Shown here piece by piece: positions 1 to 5,853 of a stretch of 5,853 nt of DNA. The stretch comes from an uncultured Lysobacteraceae bacterium (GTDB lineage Bacteria > Pseudomonadota > Gammaproteobacteria > Xanthomonadales > Rhodanobacteraceae): assembly GCA_946482585.1 (NCBI GenBank), contig CAMLSI010000344.1, positions 1 through 5,853 on the forward strand. Reading direction: 5' to 3'. The translations under genes and the position numbers were made by a program. Under the pieces are notes generated by a model, which worked only from the letters and a program-made list of their open reading frames with translations, did no database searches and was not told where the DNA came from. Every line of letters begins with the position of its first letter. Within the stretch, counting starts at the first letter, position 1.

Positions 1-562
1 AGCCCCACCAGTGGCCGAGGCCGTTGACGACGCCGGCGGCCCAGAACGGGATCCAGATCATCTGGCACGCCCAGATCACGACGCCCCAGAGGCCGAACAG
101 CGCGAAGTTGAAGAACAGCATCAGGGTCGGGCCGACCTCGGGCATCGCCGAATAGACGTGGCGCTCGATCCGGTCATTCGGCGTGCCGAGTCCGTACTTG
201 TCCATGGTCTCGCTGTTGCGGCGCGCCTGACGGTACAGATCGACGCCGTCCCAGAGCACCTTGCGGATGCCGTAGATGACCGGGCTGTGCGGGTCTTCCT
301 CGGTTTCGCACTTGGCGTGGTGCTTGCGGTGGATCGCGACCCATTCCTTCGTGACCATCGCGGTCGAGAACCAGGTCCAGAAACGGAAGAAGTGGTTCAG
401 CACCGGATGGAAGTCGACGCCGCGGTGCGCCTGGCTGCGATGCAGGTAGAGCGTCACGGAGAAGATCGTCAGCTGCGTGACGAGCACGAAGTAGGCGATC
501 AACCAAGGCCAACTGGCCTGAGTCAGTCCTCCGGTCAGAAATTCGATCACGGCGTTAAACAT
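1..562 (-). CDS. Membrane fatty acid (acyl) desaturase, partial (C-terminus off left edge)
   Basis: This is an integral-membrane di-iron desaturase that introduces a double bond (probably delta-9) into saturated acyl chains of lipids or acyl-CoA, using O2 and an electron donor. The 187 visible residues begin MFNAVIEFLT. They contain a hydrophobic segment at about 20-40, the first histidine box HRSQAH (H41, H46), the second box HRKHH (H78, H81, H82), and a second hydrophobic region at about 145-180 ending at NGLGHWWG (N180, H184), which is the conserved Asn/His part of the family. The third histidine box lies outside the window. The start is secure because an in-frame TAA lies two codons upstream of the ATG at 562. 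No purine-rich Shine-Dalgarno precedes it. The gene is transcribed divergently from the ABC operon. Family assignment is strong. Whether the substrate is acyl-CoA or acyl-lipid, and the exact position of desaturation, cannot be decided here. Confidence 0.93.
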   Translation of the reverse strand, partial: MFNAVIEFLTGGLTQASWPWLIAYFVLVTQLTIFSVTLYLHRSQAHRGVDFHPVLNHFFRFWTWFSTAMVTKEWVAIHRKHHAKCETEEDPHSPVIYGIRKVLWDGVDLYRQARRNSETMDKYGLGTPNDRIERHVYSAMPEVGPTLMLFFNFALFGLWGVVIWACQMIWIPFWAAGVVNGLGHWWG

Positions 563-594
563 AGGTTAAGGAGCCAGCGGGGAAAGGGAAGGCG

Positions 595-630
595 GAGAAA
601 GACTATACGCGACGTTCTTTGTGGGTACTA
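595..630 (-). promoter_or_regulatory. Possible desaturase promoter (-10 TATAGT)
   Basis: On the minus strand TATAGT (plus positions 602-607) matches five of six bases of the sigma-70 -10 consensus. It lies 40 bases before the ATG at 562, predicting a start of transcription near 595 and a leader of about 33 nt. No good -35 hexamer is found at 16-18 nt spacing; the best, TAGTAC at 625-630, matches only two of six bases. It may need an activator or a different sigma factor. This is inference from one hexamer and its position. Confidence 0.35.
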
Positions 631-694
631 CGTGAAGCAAAGCAAGTGCCACGTGCGCAAACGTTCGTTTTTGCTCCGTTTCGGAACACCGCGC

Positions 695-723
695 TTGTGG
701 CTTGCGCAACGAGTTGGCCACAA
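695..723. promoter_or_regulatory. Inverted repeat TTGTGGC-N15-GCCACAA upstream of the ABC operon
   Basis: A perfect 7-bp inverted repeat (695-701 and 717-723) ends 10 bases before the GTG start at 734. Its 15-nt interior contains an 8-bp palindrome, TTGCGCAA (702-709), and a smaller dyad, CAAC-GA-GTTG (707-716). The arm centres are 22 bp apart, about two helical turns, as in many dimeric operators. The arms also coincide with a weak promoter-like pair, TTGTGG (695-700) and CACAAT (719-724), spaced 18 nt. It could be an operator over the operon promoter or, if transcription begins upstream, an RNA hairpin next to the start codon. The symmetry is seen directly; the function is inferred. Confidence 0.4.
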
Positions 724-733
724 TCCCCGGTCT

Positions 734-1480
734 GTGACCTCCTCCGATTCTGTCCCCACCCTTCGCACCGCCGGTATCTCGCGCACGCTCGCGGGCCGCA
801 CGGCCGTGAGCGCGCTGAGCCTCGAGGTCGCGCGCGGGGAAGTGCTCGGCCTGCTCGGCGTCAACGGCGCGGGCAAGTCCACCACGCTGCGCATGATCGC
901 CGGGGTGCTGGCGCCGGATCGGGGCCAGGTGCTGCTCGCAGGCCTGGATCTCTACGAAAACCCCGAGCGCGGCCGGCGCGGCATCGGCTACCTGCCCGAG
1001 CGCGCGCCGCTACACATCGAGCTCGACGTCACTGAATTCCTGCTGTTCTGCGCACGCCTGCACGGCCTTTCGCGGCGCGATGCGCTCGCGGCGGTGCGGC
1101 GCGAAATCGAGCGCTGCGATCTCGGCGAGGTACGGCGCCGGCTGATCGGGCATTTGTCCAAGGGATTCCAGCAGCGTGTCGGCATCGCGCAGGCCCTGCT
1201 GCACGAACCCGCACTCGTCGTGCTCGACGAACCGGCATCCGGCCTCGATCCGGTCCAGTCACTTCGCATGCGCGAGCTGATTCGCGAGCTGCGTGCGAAT
1301 CACGCCGTGTTGCTGTCGACGCACCTGCTCGCCGAAGCCGAAGCCTGCTGCGACCGCATAGCCATCCTGCATCGCGGCTCACTGCGTCACATCGGCACCG
1401 TGACGAGCGGCGAGACGGCCCGCCTGGAACAGCGGTTTCTGCGTATTGCGGCGGATCTGGAGACCGAGACAGTCACATGA
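734..1480 (+). CDS. ABC transporter ATP-binding protein, GldA/NosF-like
   Basis: This is the cytoplasmic ATPase of an ABC-2/Gld-type transporter and hydrolyses ATP to drive the permease encoded next. The 248 residues, counted from GTG 734, hold Walker A GVNGAGKST (42-50), a GYLPER element at the Q-loop position (85-90) with Glu instead of the usual Gln, the signature LSKGFQQR (141-148), Walker B LVVLDEP (161-167), D-loop SGLDP (169-173) and switch His197 in STHLL. The YLPE and LSKG variants are, from memory, normal for the GldA/NosF/CcmA-like branch. The frame is open upstream to position 11, but that part is antisense to the desaturase. GTG 734 gives the expected short N-terminus before the first beta strand. 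No clear Shine-Dalgarno is visible; TTG 695 is a less likely alternative. The stop overlaps the permease start by 4 nt (ATGA). Confidence 0.93.
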   Translation: MTSSDSVPTLRTAGISRTLAGRTAVSALSLEVARGEVLGLLGVNGAGKSTTLRMIAGVLAPDRGQVLLAGLDLYENPERGRRGIGYLPERAPLHIELDVTEFLLFCARLHGLSRRDALAAVRREIERCDLGEVRRRLIGHLSKGFQQRVGIAQALLHEPALVVLDEPASGLDPVQSLRMRELIRELRANHAVLLSTHLLAEAEACCDRIAILHRGSLRHIGTVTSGETARLEQRFLRIAADLETETVT

Positions 1481-2232
1481 GGACGAGTTTCGTCATCGCC
1501 GGCCACGAATGGCGACGCCTGCGCGTACAGGCGTGGTCGTGGATGCTGCTCGCCGGGACGCTCGCGCTGCTGGCCTGGACCTTCCTCGGCGACCTCGACG
1601 CGTTTCTCCGCCTGCAGGAAGGCACCGGCAACGGTATCAACGAGGGCGCAACCAAGCAGGTCGCGCTCCCGGTGTTGGGCTGGCTGGCGATAGGGCTGCT
1701 CGTCCTCGTGCCGCTGTTGGGCTCGCGTGCCATCGCGAGTGAACGCCGCGCGCATTCGCTGAGTCTGCTGCTGGCTGCCGGTGTCGGCGACACGGCCATC
1801 ATCGTCGGCAAGTGGATGGGCATGCTTGCGTGGCTGCTGCTGCTGATCGCATTGACCACGCTGATGCCGCTGAGCCTGCTCGGCGCGACCGATCTCGACC
1901 TGGGCAGACTCGCCGCCAACCTGCTCGCGCTGGTGCTGCATGCCGCGGCGCTCGCCGCGATCGCGCTGTACGCATCCAGCGTCACGGCGCAACCGATACT
2001 CGCCGCCGCGCTCGCGCTGCTCATCAACGTGCTGTTCTGCATCGTCGATCTCGGCGCACGCGCGGCCGGCGTCAGCAACAGTCTGATCAACTGGCTCGCG
2101 CTGCCGACGCATTTCGGCCCGCTCAGCGACGGCATCGTCGCGAGCGTCGATCTCGTCTGGTTCGCGCTCGTCACCGGCGTGTTCCTGGCGCTCGCGGCGC
2201 GCCAGATCGCCGGACTGCGGAGCGCCGATTGA
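1477..2232 (+). CDS. ABC-2 type permease, GldF-like
   Basis: This is the inner-membrane permease subunit that pairs with the preceding ATPase. The 251-residue protein shows about six hydrophobic segments, at roughly 20-37, 63-82, 114-135, 146-167, 172-192 and 222-241. A conserved cytoplasmic stretch follows segment 2: SRAIASERR (83-91), then a Leu-rich helix and VGDTAIIVGKWMG (103-115). This is the SFAEEKRSGTIELL/DTEIVLGK-type motif of ABC-2 permeases. The region NWLALPTHFGPLSDGIV (205-221) resembles the GldF segment before the last helix, with its His-Phe and downstream Gly and Asp. The ATG overlaps the ATPase stop in ATGA, so translational coupling is likely; a weak GGAG lies about 14 nt upstream. 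The gene also overlaps its downstream neighbour by one base (TGATG). The transported substrate cannot be read from the sequence. Confidence 0.9.
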   Translation: MRTSFVIAGHEWRRLRVQAWSWMLLAGTLALLAWTFLGDLDAFLRLQEGTGNGINEGATKQVALPVLGWLAIGLLVLVPLLGSRAIASERRAHSLSLLLAAGVGDTAIIVGKWMGMLAWLLLLIALTTLMPLSLLGATDLDLGRLAANLLALVLHAAALAAIALYASSVTAQPILAAALALLINVLFCIVDLGARAAGVSNSLINWLALPTHFGPLSDGIVASVDLVWFALVTGVFLALAARQIAGLRSAD

Positions 2233-3584
2233 TGCGCGGCAGCCTGAGTCGACTCCTGCATGCATTGCTCGTCCTCGCCATCGCGGGGTTCATCGGTTTT
2301 CTGAGCACGCGCTTCGGCGTTCGCGACGACTGGAGCGACGCGCAGCGCAGTTCACTCGCGCCGCAGAGCGTGGAACTGCTGCAGCGGCTCGACGCACCGG
2401 TCGAGGTCGTTTCGTACGCGAGCGAAAGTGGCACCTTGCGACAGGGCATCGCCGCGTTCGTCGCGCGCTACCGGCAGCACAAGTCCGACATCGCGCTGAC
2501 CTTCGTCGATCCCGCGGCCGATCCCGCCGCGATGCGCAAGCTCGGTGTTTCCGTCGACGGCGAAGTCGAGTTGCGCTATCGCGGCCGGAGCGAACGCCTG
2601 CAGCGACTCAACGAGCGCGAGTTTTCCAACGCGCTGCTGCGTCTGTCGCGCCGCCAGGAACGCATGGTCGCGTTTCTGTCCGGCGACGGCGAACGCAGGC
2701 CCGAAGGCACTGCGAATGCCGACCTCGGCCAGTTCACGAATCTGCTGCTCGCCCAGGGCGTGCGCTGCGTGCCGCTGGTACTCGGCAGCGGCGCGCGCAT
2801 TCCGGACAACACCGATCTGCTCGTGATCGCCGATCCGCGAACGCCGATCGCAGCGCCCGTCGCGGCCGAGATCGTCGACTGGGTCGAGCGCGGCGGCGCG
2901 CTGCTGTGGCTGGTCGAGCCCGGCGAGAACGCCGGTCTCGACGCGCTCGCGGACGCCTTGTCGGTGCGCGTGCTGCCCGGGCTGCTCGTCGACGGCAGCG
3001 GGGCGAGCCTGGGGCTGGGCGATCCGAGCTTCGTGGTGCTCGGCCAGTATCCCGCTCACGCGATCACGCGCGGCTTCACGCTGACGACCCTGTTTCCGCA
3101 GACCGCGGCGCTTGCGCAGCTCACCGCGCCGCGCTGGCAGGTGCAGCCGCTGTTGCGCAGCACCGCGCAGAGCTGGAGCGAAACCAGTGCGATGCCGAAA
3201 GCCGGCGAGACCGCCGCGACGATCCGTTACGACGCCGACACCGACGAAATGCGCGGCCCGCTCGATCTCGGGTTCGCGCTGCAGCGGCTGTCGCCGCGTC
3301 CGGACCGGCGCGAGCAGCGCGCGGTCGTCATCGGCGACGGCGACTTCCTGTCGAATCAGTTTCTCGGCAACGGCGGCAATCGTGAGCTCGGGCAGCGCCT
3401 GTTCAATTGGCTGCTCGCCGACGACGCGCTGATCGAGATCCCTGACCGCGGCGCGCCGGATCGGCTGATCACGCTGACGCAGACACGCCTGAGCCTGACC
3501 GGGCTGGGCTTTCTCGTCGGCCTGCCGCTGCTGCTCGCGCTTTCGGGCGGACTGCTGGCCTGGCGCCGCCGCCGGCGCCGCTGA
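2232..3584 (+). CDS. GldG-like ABC transporter auxiliary protein
   Basis: This is a membrane-anchored extracytoplasmic subunit of Gld-type ABC systems, of the family often annotated ABC_transp_aux/GldG. The 450 residues comprise a short basic N-terminus and one transmembrane helix (about 9-25), followed by a large periplasmic region. That region opens with a domain rich in GldG-type features: SLAPQSVELLQRL (41-53), FVDPAADP (91-98) and RQERMVAFLSGDGERRP (141-157). TDLLVIADPRTPIA (194-207) and DWVERGGALLWLVEPG (216-231) form a Rossmann-like or ThuA-like segment. The conserved C-terminal block VVIGDGDFLSNQFLGNGGN (365-383) leads into FNWLL. A second helix (about 421-444) precedes a cytoplasmic tail of six arginines. 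Start ATG 2232 overlaps the permease stop by one base, and GGAG sits nine bases upstream. Its role is inferred from the family: it probably binds or scaffolds the substrate on the periplasmic side. Confidence 0.88.
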   Translation: MRGSLSRLLHALLVLAIAGFIGFLSTRFGVRDDWSDAQRSSLAPQSVELLQRLDAPVEVVSYASESGTLRQGIAAFVARYRQHKSDIALTFVDPAADPAAMRKLGVSVDGEVELRYRGRSERLQRLNEREFSNALLRLSRRQERMVAFLSGDGERRPEGTANADLGQFTNLLLAQGVRCVPLVLGSGARIPDNTDLLVIADPRTPIAAPVAAEIVDWVERGGALLWLVEPGENAGLDALADALSVRVLPGLLVDGSGASLGLGDPSFVVLGQYPAHAITRGFTLTTLFPQTAALAQLTAPRWQVQPLLRSTAQSWSETSAMPKAGETAATIRYDADTDEMRGPLDLGFALQRLSPRPDRREQRAVVIGDGDFLSNQFLGNGGNRELGQRLFNWLLADDALIEIPDRGAPDRLITLTQTRLSLTGLGFLVGLPLLLALSGGLLAWRRRRRR

Positions 3585-3589
3585 ACGCC

Positions 3590-4393
3590 GTGCGCCGCCA
3601 CCTGCGCCAGAACCTGTTGCTCGCTGCCGCGCTCGGCGTGCTCGGCGCGACCGCATGGCTCGTGACGGCGCGGGAGCAGGCGGCACTCGCGCCGCTGACG
3701 ACGCTCGACACGGCGCGGATAACGTCGCTGCGCGTCCGCGTCGGCGACAAGGCGCCGCGCCGTTTCGAGCACCGCGACGGCCGCTGGTGGATGCGCGAGC
3801 CGTATGCGATGCCGGCGCATCCGGATGCGGTCTTGCGACTCGCCGCGATCGCTGCCGCGCCGACGCGCTCGCGCCATGCGCGAGATCGGTTCGACGCGAC
3901 GCGTATCGGTCTGGCACCGCCCCAGGCGGTGCTCGAACTCGACGATCTGCGTCTGGAGTTCGGCATCACGGATGCGATCCGCGGCGATCGCTACGTACGC
4001 ACGGCCGACGGTATCGCGCTGATGCCCGACCGGTTCAGCGGCTGGCTGCTCGCGCCGGCGGAGTCGGAGATCGACCATCGGCTTGCCGCACCGCTGCAGC
4101 GGCTCGCGCAGGTGCGCATCGCCGGAACAGACCGGCCTGAATTCGCCGCGGCCTGGGAACGCGTGACGACGAGCCAAGTCATCGCGCCGGATGCCTCCGT
4201 CGCGAACGGCACGTCGATCGCAGTCGAACTCGTCGACGCCGACGGCAACCGTATCGGCTACACGATCCGCCGCCGCGACGATGGCCGCTACCTCGCCGTC
4301 CGGTCCGATCCGGCGCTCGCCTATCCGCTCGAGGAGAATCAGATGCAACAGCTGCTCCCGGCTGCCGCCGGCGCTGCGCAAGAGAAGCACTGA
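3590..4393 (+). CDS. DUF4340-like membrane-anchored protein
   Basis: This is a protein of unknown biochemical function whose genes commonly follow gldG-like genes. The 267 residues have a basic start (MRRHLRQ), one hydrophobic helix at about 8-26 (signal anchor) and an otherwise soluble, presumably periplasmic body. The section from [16 protein letters not shown] (59-74), through helix [15 protein letters not shown] (77-91) and [11 protein letters not shown] (107-117) to [16 protein letters not shown] (132-147), follows the DUF4340 pattern: a Gly/Trp substrate-like strand, a d-x-V helix, GL-x-PP, then a Gly-x-Tyr-hR strand. The start is GTG 3590, five bases after the gldG stop. No Shine-Dalgarno is visible, so coupling to the upstream gene is likely. 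The last base of the stop is the first base of mutM (TGATG). The family call rests on remembered motifs and gene order, and is less secure than its neighbours. Confidence 0.75.
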   Translation: MRRHLRQNLLLAAALGVLGATAWLVTAREQAALAPLTTLDTARITSLRVRVGDKAPRRFEHRDGRWWMREPYAMPAHPDAVLRLAAIAAAPTRSRHARDRFDATRIGLAPPQAVLELDDLRLEFGITDAIRGDRYVRTADGIALMPDRFSGWLLAPAESEIDHRLAAPLQRLAQVRIAGTDRPEFAAAWERVTTSQVIAPDASVANGTSIAVELVDADGNRIGYTIRRRDDGRYLAVRSDPALAYPLEENQMQQLLPAAAGAAQEKH

Positions 4394-5205
4394 TGCCCGA
4401 ACTGCCCGAAGTCGAGACCACACGTCGAGGCCTTGCGCCGCACCTGCTCGGCCGTCGCGTCGAACGCCTGGTCGTGCGCCAGCCCATGCTGCGCTGGCCG
4501 ATCGCCGCCGCGTTGCGCGAGCGCCTGCCGGGCCAGCTGCTCGACGACATCGAACGGCGCGCCAAATACCTGCTCGTACATACGCTGGCCGGCAGCGCGT
4601 TGCTGCATCTGGGCATGTCGGGTTCGTTGCGCGTGCTGCCTGCGGCAACGCCGGCCGGCACGCACGACCACATCGATTGGCTGCTCGATTCTGGCCAAGT
4701 GCTGCGGTACACCGATCCGCGGCGCTTCGGCTGCCAGCTCTGGCAGAACCCCGGCGAACTGCACGCGCTGCTCGCCGGACTCGGCCCGGAACCGCTGTCG
4801 GACGCGTTCGACGGCGACTATCTCTGGCGGTTGTCGCGCGGCCGCAAAAGCGGAATCAAGCTGTTTCTCATGGACCAGAAGATCGTCGTCGGCGTCGGCA
4901 ACATCTACGCAGCCGAAGCCTTGTTCGCCGCGGGCATCCATCCGGCGCGCGCGGCCGGCAAGGTATCGCTGGCGCGCTATCGCGAACTCGCCGACGCGGT
5001 GAAGCGCATCCTCGAGTACGCGATACGCCGCGGCGGCACGACCCTGCGCGATTTCATCAGCCCTGACGGCCTGCCCGGTTATTTCGAGCAGGAACTGTTC
5101 GTCTACGGCCGCGCCGGCGAACCGTGCAAGAGCTGCGCGACGCCGGTCCGCTCCATCGTGCTCGGCCAGCGCAGCACCTTCTTCTGTCCGCACTGTCAGC
5201 GCTGA
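4393..5205 (+). CDS. mutM: Formamidopyrimidine-DNA glycosylase (Fpg/MutM)
   Basis: This bifunctional base-excision repair enzyme removes 8-oxoguanine and formamidopyrimidines opposite C, then cleaves the abasic site by beta/delta elimination. The 270 residues begin [10 protein letters not shown]; after Met removal the N-terminal proline is the Schiff-base nucleophile and the next-but-one residue, Glu3 here, is the acid. Other key residues are Lys58 (RRAKYL), Met75 in HLGMSG, Arg110/Arg111 and Phe112 in TDPRRFG (helix-probing residues), Lys156 in [10 protein letters not shown], Asn170 in [13 protein letters not shown], and a C-terminal zinc finger C245-x2-C248-x16-C265-x2-C268 with Arg260 in GQRSTFFC. 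Length and all catalytic sites are normal, so the protein should be active. It overlaps the DUF4340-like stop by one base, with an AAGAGAAG purine stretch just upstream as a ribosome site, and is probably co-transcribed with the transporter genes. Confidence 0.98.
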   Translation: MPELPEVETTRRGLAPHLLGRRVERLVVRQPMLRWPIAAALRERLPGQLLDDIERRAKYLLVHTLAGSALLHLGMSGSLRVLPAATPAGTHDHIDWLLDSGQVLRYTDPRRFGCQLWQNPGELHALLAGLGPEPLSDAFDGDYLWRLSRGRKSGIKLFLMDQKIVVGVGNIYAAEALFAAGIHPARAAGKVSLARYRELADAVKRILEYAIRRGGTTLRDFISPDGLPGYFEQELFVYGRAGEPCKSCATPVRSIVLGQRSTFFCPHCQR

Positions 5206-5328
5206 AGCGCGAATCGCCGCTCGACGACATCGGTACGCCGCGCCGGGTCGGCGGTGCGTTCGAGCACGGCGATGAACGGAACGGTTTCGCTCACAATGGA
5301 ATTGTCCACAAAGAACTATCGCGTTGGC

Positions 5329-5347
5329 CCGGCGCCGACGGTGCCGG
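5329..5347. terminator. G/C-rich hairpin between convergent mutM and tdk
   Basis: CCGGCGCC (5329-5336), loop GAC, GGTGCCGG (5340-5347) forms an eight-pair stem with one G-T wobble. The right arm sequence GGTGCCGG occurs again at 5356-5363, so an alternative, longer-looped pairing is possible. The hairpin lies between two convergent genes, where a bidirectional terminator is expected, but neither strand has a T-tract directly after it. The terminator role is therefore only an inference. Confidence 0.35.
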
Positions 5348-5391
5348 ACGCGCGAGGTGCCGGCATGTCGAACGCGTGAAGCGGTAGCGGA

Positions 5392-5853
5392 TCAGAGCGG
5401 CAGTTCGGGCTGCTTGAGTTCGATACGGCCCTCGCCGCTCGTGATCTTCTTGAACTCGGCACGGCTGACCGAGACATAGCGGTCGTTGCCGCCGATCTCG
5501 ACCTGCGGACCTTGCGTCACCGCGCGGCCGTGTTCGTCGACGCGCACGACCATCGTGGCTTTGCGGCCGGTGTGGCAGATCGTCTTGATCTCGGAAAACG
5601 AATCGGCCCAGGCCAGCAGGTACTGGCTGCCTTCGAACAGTTCGCCGCGGAAATCGGTACGCAGGCCATAAGCCAGCACCGGAACGTTGAGCGCGTCGAC
5701 GATCTCGGTGAGCTGCCAGACCTGCGCCTTGGTCAGGAATTGCGCCTCGTCGACGAGCACGCAGTTGAGTGTGCCGTTGGCGGCGACGTCCGCGCGCGTC
5801 ATCGCCAACAGATCGTCATCGCGTTCGAAGATGCGGCCGTCGGCCTTCAGCCC
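5392..5853 (-). CDS. tdk: Thymidine kinase (type II, TK1-like), partial (N-terminus off right edge)
   Basis: This enzyme phosphorylates thymidine (and deoxyuridine) to dTMP with ATP in pyrimidine salvage. The frame is open across the right edge, leaving the C-terminal 153 residues. About 50 N-terminal residues with the P-loop are missing. Visible hallmarks (fragment numbering) are Walker-B-like [10 protein letters not shown] (31-40) with the catalytic-base Glu36, [16 protein letters not shown] (58-73), [10 protein letters not shown] (75-84), [14 protein letters not shown] (91-104) and [11 protein letters not shown] (121-131), whose lasso loop and Tyr126 contact the thymidine. The domain is colinear with E. 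coli Tdk as I recall it. The stop is TGA on the minus strand at 5392-5394, after a QPELPL tail. Oddly, the usual four-ligand zinc site appears reduced: C93 is kept, but the partners are T95, S130 and E133. The gene converges with mutM and is a separate unit. Confidence 0.95.
   Translation of the reverse strand, partial: GLKADGRIFERDDDLLAMTRADVAANGTLNCVLVDEAQFLTKAQVWQLTEIVDALNVPVLAYGLRTDFRGELFEGSQYLLAWADSFSEIKTICHTGRKATMVVRVDEHGRAVTQGPQVEIGGNDRYVSVSRAEFKKITSGEGRIELKQPELPL

Noticed and set aside
650..655. CACGTG core as a possible FabR/DesT-type operator near the desaturase
   Set aside because: The palindrome does not extend beyond six bases, and the flanks do not match the longer symmetric operators I recall for those regulators.
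11..733. In-frame N-terminal extension of the ABC ATPase giving a 489-residue protein
   Set aside because: The first two-thirds of this extension is exactly antisense to the desaturase, whose histidine boxes are clearly real. The rest crosses the divergent promoter region. The ATPase domain starts normally just after GTG 734.
1387..2265. Two overlapping minus-strand open frames of about 260-290 codons opposite the permease
   Set aside because: They are low-complexity antisense translations of a Leu/Ala-rich membrane protein gene. Two different long frames over the same bases is itself a sign of compositional artefact.
2352..3917. 521-codon open frame on the minus strand opposite the gldG-like and DUF4340-like genes
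   Set aside because: It has no recognisable domain and an Arg/Ala/Gln-rich composition typical of antisense frames in G/C-rich genes. The plus-strand proteins here have clear family motifs.
3356..4648. 430-codon open frame on the minus strand reaching into mutM
   Set aside because: It is an antisense shadow. It is Arg-rich without motifs and overlaps the unmistakable mutM N-terminus and the DUF4340-like gene.
5288..5297. CGCTCACAAT, identical to a half-site of the E. coli lac operator
   Set aside because: Only one half is present, no symmetric partner lies at the right distance, and there is no sugar gene or LacI-type regulator in the window.
1..5853. Search for CRISPR arrays, insertion sequences, tRNA genes and toxin-antitoxin pairs
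   Set aside because: No repeated spacer pattern, transposase motif, terminal repeats, tRNA-like T-arm or paired small genes were seen. The window is compact housekeeping-type coding sequence.

Overview
The window is G+C-rich (about two-thirds G+C by eye, not counted), with strong G/C preference at third codon positions. It looks like a chromosomal stretch of a high-GC gammaproteobacterium. The desaturase, Fpg and thymidine kinase sequences feel Xanthomonadales-like (Xanthomonadaceae or Rhodanobacteraceae), but that placement is an impression from recalled sequences, not a search. I see no mobile element, phage gene, tRNA, rRNA or CRISPR array.

Layout: (1) Positions 1-562, minus strand: the N-terminal 187 residues of a membrane fatty-acid (acyl) desaturase, running off the left edge. 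(2) Positions 563-733: a divergent, relatively A/T-rich intergenic region with a plausible -10 box for the desaturase and several short dyads just before the next operon. (3) Positions 734-5205, plus strand: five tightly packed genes. They are an ABC ATPase (GldA/NosF-like), an ABC-2 type permease (GldF-like), a GldG-like membrane-anchored auxiliary protein, a DUF4340-like membrane-anchored protein and mutM/fpg. Junctions are a 4-nt overlap, a 1-nt overlap, a 5-nt gap and a 1-nt overlap, so this is almost certainly one translationally coupled operon. (4) Positions 5206-5391: a short convergent intergenic region with a G/C-rich hairpin and a doubtful 37-codon minus-strand ORF. (5) Positions 5392-5853, minus strand: the C-terminal 153 residues of a type II thymidine kinase, running off the right edge.

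How the genes work together: the first four genes of the operon encode one membrane complex of the Gld-type ABC family. It has an ATPase, a six-helix permease, a large periplasmic GldG-like subunit and a DUF4340 partner. Its substrate is unknown, and gliding should not be inferred from the family name. mutM (8-oxoguanine repair) overlaps the last of these genes and is probably co-transcribed with them. The flanking desaturase (membrane lipid unsaturation) and thymidine kinase (dTMP salvage) are on the opposite strand and are separate units.

I did not find a convincing new biological system. The points most worth a second look are the fusion of mutM to the Gld-like operon, the dyad at the operon start, and the apparent loss of zinc ligands in the thymidine kinase.
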